This document shows positions 61,300 through 64,000 of a DNA stretch of 64,000 nt, one piece after another. The notes under the pieces were generated by a model. That model searched no databases, was not told where the DNA came from, and saw nothing but the letters and a program-made list of their open reading frames with translations. The stretch's first letter is position 1. Every line of letters starts with the position of its first letter. Source of the DNA: Lytechinus variegatus (Eukaryota; Echinodermata; Echinoidea; Temnopleuroida; Toxopneustidae). The translations under genes were made by a program, and so were the position numbers. The stretch lies in contig NC_054748.1 of NCBI RefSeq assembly GCF_018143015.1, positions 13,692,967-13,756,966 of the forward strand, given 5' to 3'.

Positions 61300-61975
61300 T
61301 ACAATTTGTCACTTTAATGTCATATGTTTGTGTTAATTCCATGACATCGTTTTTATTTTTATTCTCGTTACGTCATTTTGATAATTGTCGATCAGTCAAT
61401 TGTTCATTTTCTCCTGTCATTCGGCCATTTCGTCGTTTTGTCATTTTCTTCCTTACGTTACGACTTTGTTTCATTACTAAAAACAGTTTCCAAAAGAAAT
61501 GGTATCATTGAAAATAAAAAGATATAAGAAAACAAACTAGATGGTCATCATGCGTATATACAATGATTGTTCATCTTCTACTCCCTCCTTATAATCATGT
61601 TCATACTTGTCAGATGATTCATAACAATTATTATAATGTTATAATATATTGGGAGAAATATATCTCCCACCCCACGTTCGACATCCATGTCAACGATTCA
61701 AGGAAAACAATATTGCTGCCTCGTATTTTCACGCATTTTCATACACGCGAAGTCTTCATTAATTATGGTCATGACACCATTTCCTCATTATTACATTTTA
61801 TCATTTAGTCATTTGGGCATTGTTATTTAATTCAATTTTTATTCCGTCCTTCAATCCTCTCATCATTTTACCATTTTCACCATTTTTGTTTTCATTTTCT
61901 CATATCACCAGTCATCATTCGCAAGATCGTATTTCCTTCCACTCTATCTAGACATAGTTCAAAATTGAATTGCTA
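61157..61975 (+). repeat. Left arm of long inverted repeat flanking the C2H2 gene
   Basis: The sequence from 61157 to about 61975 is the reverse complement of 63182-64000 with only scattered substitutions; paired coordinates sum to 125157 at both ends tested, so there is no net length difference. The last dozen bases before the spacer are less well matched. The arm includes most of a tRNA-derived SINE (61021-61299) and an AT-rich block with no convincing gene. The left limit is a minimum, because the partner arm is cut by the window end. Confidence 0.95.
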
Positions 61976-62284
61976 CGTATATTATTTGTCTCTCTAGGAT
62001 ATCCAATTAAGTTTATTTATTATGGTAAAGCACCATGTGTAAAGCTGGCCAAATATAATGAAAAAAATATGAAACACATACAACGCAAACACACTAAGAA
62101 ACAGAAATCTTGGATAAACTTATTTTAATTTATGTTTATTACACAGAACACCGGGTAATCACATATAGAATGGTATTTTTAGAGGGTATTAAACTCGTAT
62201 CAGTTAATTTAATGAATATGCATTATTTCTTTCCTCCCTAAGAACGGACTCGATATATCGTACTAATTCAATCAATGCAGTATT

Positions 62285-63061
62285 TTAGTAATGAATTTCT
62301 TCGGTTTCTTCCATCTCATCATCATCATTATCACCATCATCCTCTTCAGCTTGATATTGGAATAATCCATCGAACTTGGTTCCTTGTCTTGCTAAGACTC
62401 GTTGTACTGCTTTCCGAACGTTCATGCCACTTTCTACTTTTTCCGAGAGATCAGAAATTATTTCCTGATTCGTGTCGTCCTCTTCGAGGTACAAACTTTG
62501 TCTCAAAAAATTAGAGTAGCGGTCGAAAAAGATCCGTTTGACGGCCCAAAGAACTTTCACATGAGCCTTTTCTTTGGCTTCTTCATCACTCATTCCATTG
62601 GAGATGTATTTGTCGTACTTTTCATTCCTCAATTGCTCGGTAGCTGCCATCGCCTCTGCGTACCATTCTTGATAAGCTAGGTTGTCTGCTGGGTCGTCCA
62701 TGTCAGGTGTCTCTGGGTTAGAAGATTCGTCGTCCTCTGTATCATCATCTCTTTCTGAATGACTCGTTTCTACTCCCTCGTCATCACTATGACTGTCCTC
62801 GTTTTTGGAATCTTCATCCTCGTATTCATTTTCAGCATAATCATGAGCATTTTCCATTTCAGGGTGTGCATTTTGTTGATGCCTTTTCATGTCATATTTA
62901 CGACTATACGTTCTATGGCACAGTGAACAGCCGTATCGTTTTGATATATCGAGGTTATTCATCCTGTTGACTTGATGGCTCCTAACTCGCAAAATGAAAA
63001 GAAATGGCTGAATCTGTACTTTTTGTAGTGTTTGCAAATTTGCCCATGATGTCGCATGCAA
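62285..63061 (-). CDS. Single C2H2 zinc-finger protein with acidic middle and helical C-terminus, inside long inverted repeats
   Basis: One uninterrupted reading frame of 258 codons; the ATG at about 62962 (MNNLDISKRY) is the likelier start because it lies just before the finger and would give about 225 residues. The finger is CSLCHRTYSRKYDMKRH followed by QQNAH, a C-x2-C-x12-H-x4-H module. It is followed by about 70 residues rich in Asp, Glu and Ser, then a segment with helical periodicity (MSDEEAKEKAHVKVLWAVKR, FDRYSNFLRQSLYLEEDD, DLSEKVESGMNVRKAVQRVL), and an acidic tail. There is no signal peptide, membrane span or recognised catalytic motif. It sits alone in the 1.2 kb spacer between inverted repeats of at least 0.8 kb, suggesting cargo of a mobile element. 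I do not recognise the family; DNA binding is inferred from the finger only. Confidence 0.75.
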   Translation of the reverse strand: MHATSWANLQTLQKVQIQPFLFILRVRSHQVNRMNNLDISKRYGCSLCHRTYSRKYDMKRHQQNAHPEMENAHDYAENEYEDEDSKNEDSHSDDEGVETSHSERDDDTEDDESSNPETPDMDDPADNLAYQEWYAEAMAATEQLRNEKYDKYISNGMSDEEAKEKAHVKVLWAVKRIFFDRYSNFLRQSLYLEEDDTNQEIISDLSEKVESGMNVRKAVQRVLARQGTKFDGLFQYQAEEDDGDNDDDEMEETEEIHY

Positions 63062-63181
63062 GTAACGTTACAACGTTGCAATACGGAAGTGCATAACGCC
63101 GTTGCCGGCGCAAGGAGCGGCAATTACTGAACGCCGTTGACACCGATTTGAACGACAGGATTATCAAAATGACGAGAACAG

Positions 63182-64000
63182 TACCAACTCAATTTTGAAC
63201 TATGTCTAGATAGACTGGAAGGAAATACGATCTTGCGAATGATGACTGGTGATATGAGAAAATGAAAACAAAAATGGTGAAAATGGTAAAATGATGAGAG
63301 GATTGAAGGACGGAATAAAATTGAATTAAATAACAATGCCCAAATGACTAAATGATAAAATGTAATAATGAGGAAATGGTGTCATGACCATAATTAATGA
63401 AGACTTCGCGTGTATGAAAATGCGTGAAAATACGAGGCAGCAATATTGTTTTCCTTGAATCGTTGACATGGATGTGAAACGTGGGGTGGGAGATATATTT
63501 CTCCCAGTATATTATAACATTATAATAACTGTTATGAATCATCTGACAAGTATGAACATGATTATAAGGAGGGAGTAGAAGATGAACAATCATTGTATAT
63601 ACGCATGATGACCATCTAGTTTGTTTTCTTATATCTTTTTATTTTCAAAGATACCATTTCTTTTGGAAACTGTTTTTAGTAATGAAACGAAGTCGTAACG
63701 TAAGGAAGAAAATGACAAAACGACGAAATGGCCGAATGACAGGAGAAAATGAACAATTGACTGATCGACAATTATCAAAATGACGTAACGAGAATAAAAA
63801 TAAAAACGATGTCATGGAATTAACACAAACATATGACATTAAAGTGACAAATTGTACAATAATAATAATAATATAGGGTATTTATATTGCGCACATATCC
63901 ACCTTGTTAGGTGCTCAAGGCGCTCCTATGATTGCCCGGCTAAGCTAGGCGTTCATAGCGCACACAGCTTTTTAAGGAATTACTTCCTACCGGTACCCAT
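63182..64000 (-). repeat. Right arm of long inverted repeat, continuing past the window
   Basis: This is the reverse complement of the left arm. Its outer part (from about 63861) is the same SINE in inverted orientation, still matching at the last base of the window, so the true arm is longer than seen. The inner boundary is about 120 bases upstream of the first ATG of the C2H2 frame, so any promoter for that gene would lie in the spacer edge or in this arm. Confidence 0.95.

Noticed and set aside
61317-63839. Paired 64- and 81-codon frames in both inverted arms as genes
   Set aside because: They are similar only because the arms are similar; the residues show no domain and the frames cross AT-rich repeat sequence.
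1-64000. Retrovirus-like, LTR or capsid-bearing elements
   Set aside because: No protease, integrase, gag-like, capsid or envelope signature was recognised, and the long inverted repeats at 61-64 kb are inverted, not direct, so they are not LTRs.

Overview
The window looks like nuclear DNA of a marine deuterostome, most likely an echinoderm and probably a sea urchin. The reasons are intron-rich animal genes with GT-AG introns, an AT-rich background, dense short inverted-repeat transposons, a tRNA-derived SINE with an (ATT)n tail, and a divergent mitochondrial seryl-tRNA synthetase paralogue. No bacterial, plasmid or CRISPR structure is present. The species is inferred; no database was searched.

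Host genes, left to right. (1) 1-6823, minus: 5' part (nine exons) of a mitochondrial SerRS-like gene whose T-x-E active-site motif is altered, resembling the non-canonical paralogue SLIMP; its 3' end lies outside the window. (2) 10308-11741, plus: a two-exon sulfotransferase-like P-loop protein. (3) 13156-21711, plus: a six-exon single-pass receptor with an EGF-like domain, two LDLR class A domains and two cytoplasmic PPxY motifs. (4) 34393-40885, minus: a complete six-exon NEDD8-conjugating enzyme UBE2M (UBC12). (5) 49255-57524, plus: a complete five-exon UDP-glycosyltransferase (533 aa), with a decayed second copy of its first exon inside intron 1. (6) 62285-63061, minus: a single-finger C2H2 protein between long inverted repeats whose right arm runs off the window. 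All exon joins given were checked for phase. The genes do not form a pathway; they are neighbours embedded in repeats.

Repeats fill most of the rest. There are at least six recurrent MITE families, several hAT-like non-autonomous elements with 7-8 bp target duplications (nested around 43.2-48.75 kb and inside a UGT intron), elements with 9-10 bp duplications near 8.8 and 16.2 kb, SINEs nested in MITEs, a LINE tail, a 123-bp higher-order minisatellite, an about 0.8 kb CAT/CAC microsatellite and a degenerate telomere-like tract. Several insertions are proved by empty sites in sister copies inside the window.

The best leads are the long-inverted-repeat unit carrying the C2H2 gene (61-64 kb), the SerRS paralogue with the lost active-site glutamate, the decayed alternative UGT first exon, and a MITE that supplies part of a UGT splice donor.
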